Shown one piece after another: positions 63,787 to 64,000 of a stretch of DNA of 64,000 nucleotides; the stretch's first letter is position 1, and each line of letters opens with the position of its first letter. Under the pieces are notes generated by a model. It searched no databases, was not told where the DNA came from, and was given only the letters and a program-made list of their open reading frames with translations. The position numbers and the translations under genes were made by a program. Source of the DNA: Pseudomonas cannabina (lineage in GTDB: Bacteria > Pseudomonadota > Gammaproteobacteria > Pseudomonadales > Pseudomonadaceae); assembly GCF_900100365.1 (NCBI RefSeq), contig NZ_FNKU01000001.1, forward strand, positions 1,736,001 through 1,800,000. The letters run 5' to 3'.

Positions 63787-64000
63787 ATGAACACCAGAAG
63801 ATTGACGCCTTCGATGTCGCTGCTGCTCGCCTTTGAAGCGGCTGCCCGGCATGGCAGCTTCACCAAGGCCGCCGACGAACTGGCCCTGACCCAGAGCGCG
63901 GTCAGCCGTCAGGTGCAGGCGCTGGAGGCACAATTGCAGGTCGAGTTGTTCAAACGCGACGGCAGGCGCATCGAACTGACCACCGCAGGCGCGTTGTATC
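63787..64000 (+). CDS. LysR-family regulator, N-terminal part (runs off the window)
   Basis: 71 codons from ATG 63787: helix-turn-helix HGSFTKAADELALTQSAVSR then LEAQLQVELFKRDGRR. The GcvA-like start (RLTPSMSLLLAFEAAARHG) is typical. Open to the window edge. Divergent from the ydiJ-like gene across 154 bases, so a likely regulator of it. Confidence 0.88.
   Translation, partial: MNTRRLTPSMSLLLAFEAAARHGSFTKAADELALTQSAVSRQVQALEAQLQVELFKRDGRRIELTTAGALY

Noticed and set aside
1..64000. CRISPR arrays, tRNA or rRNA genes
   Set aside because: No regularly spaced short repeats and no cloverleaf or rRNA signature were seen. The only multi-copy short repeats are the MITEs and the REP-like units.

Overview
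The window looks like the replication-terminus region of a Pseudomonas syringae-group chromosome. The evidence is the achromobactin siderophore gene order, a zeaxanthin-glucoside type crt cluster, high-GC Pseudomonas-like codon use, REP-like repeats, and a near-perfect XerC/XerD dif site at 27053-27080. I cannot name the strain from sequence alone.

Region 1 (1-11155, + strand) is a tightly coupled achromobactin block whose start lies outside the window: the tail of acsE, an MFS exporter, acsC, acsB, acsA, the uptake genes cbrA-cbrB-cbrC-cbrD, a FhuF-like ferric-siderophore reductase and a RraA-like protein. Most junctions are 4-11 bp overlaps, so the block makes, exports, re-imports and de-metallates one siderophore.

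Region 2 (11156-39240) is an insertion-riddled terminus. It carries nine copies of one 99-bp MITE, one unrelated 100-bp MITE-like element, two nearly identical 1178-bp IS5-family elements (called IS-A here), one 1209-bp IS5-type element whose ends match the MITE, and one IS630 element inserted in that element's target duplication. Removing the insertions rebuilds a PAS-PAS chemoreceptor, a filamentous-phage Zot protein, a DoxX protein and an unidentified ORF. A response regulator is interrupted too, but its rebuilt reading keeps an in-frame stop. Intact cargo includes a GGDEF-EAL protein, a 1748-residue helicase/nuclease of the type linked to phage defence, a membrane metallophosphoesterase, a FAD oxidoreductase, DUF2845 and DUF2252 proteins, an SDR/cupin pair, a sensor kinase and a lipoprotein. 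tspO and a lysR gene each carry a one-base frameshift.

Region 3 (39241-49039, mostly - strand) is a peptide-type ABC transporter operon (solute-binding protein, two ATPases, two permeases) with a flavin monooxygenase and two carboxymuconolactone-decarboxylase-like proteins. It is followed by a gene-free stretch with two copies of a REP-containing repeat and by a LysR regulator.

Region 4 (49240-56693) is a carotenoid cluster: crtZ (+), then idi-crtX-crtY-crtI-crtB as one overlapping - strand operon, and crtE divergent on + with a 3' frameshift. Region 5 (56713-64000) holds a diguanylate cyclase, an exported dienelactone hydrolase, an exported cupin/CMD pair, a YdiJ-type FAD/Fe-S oxidoreductase and the start of a divergent LysR gene.
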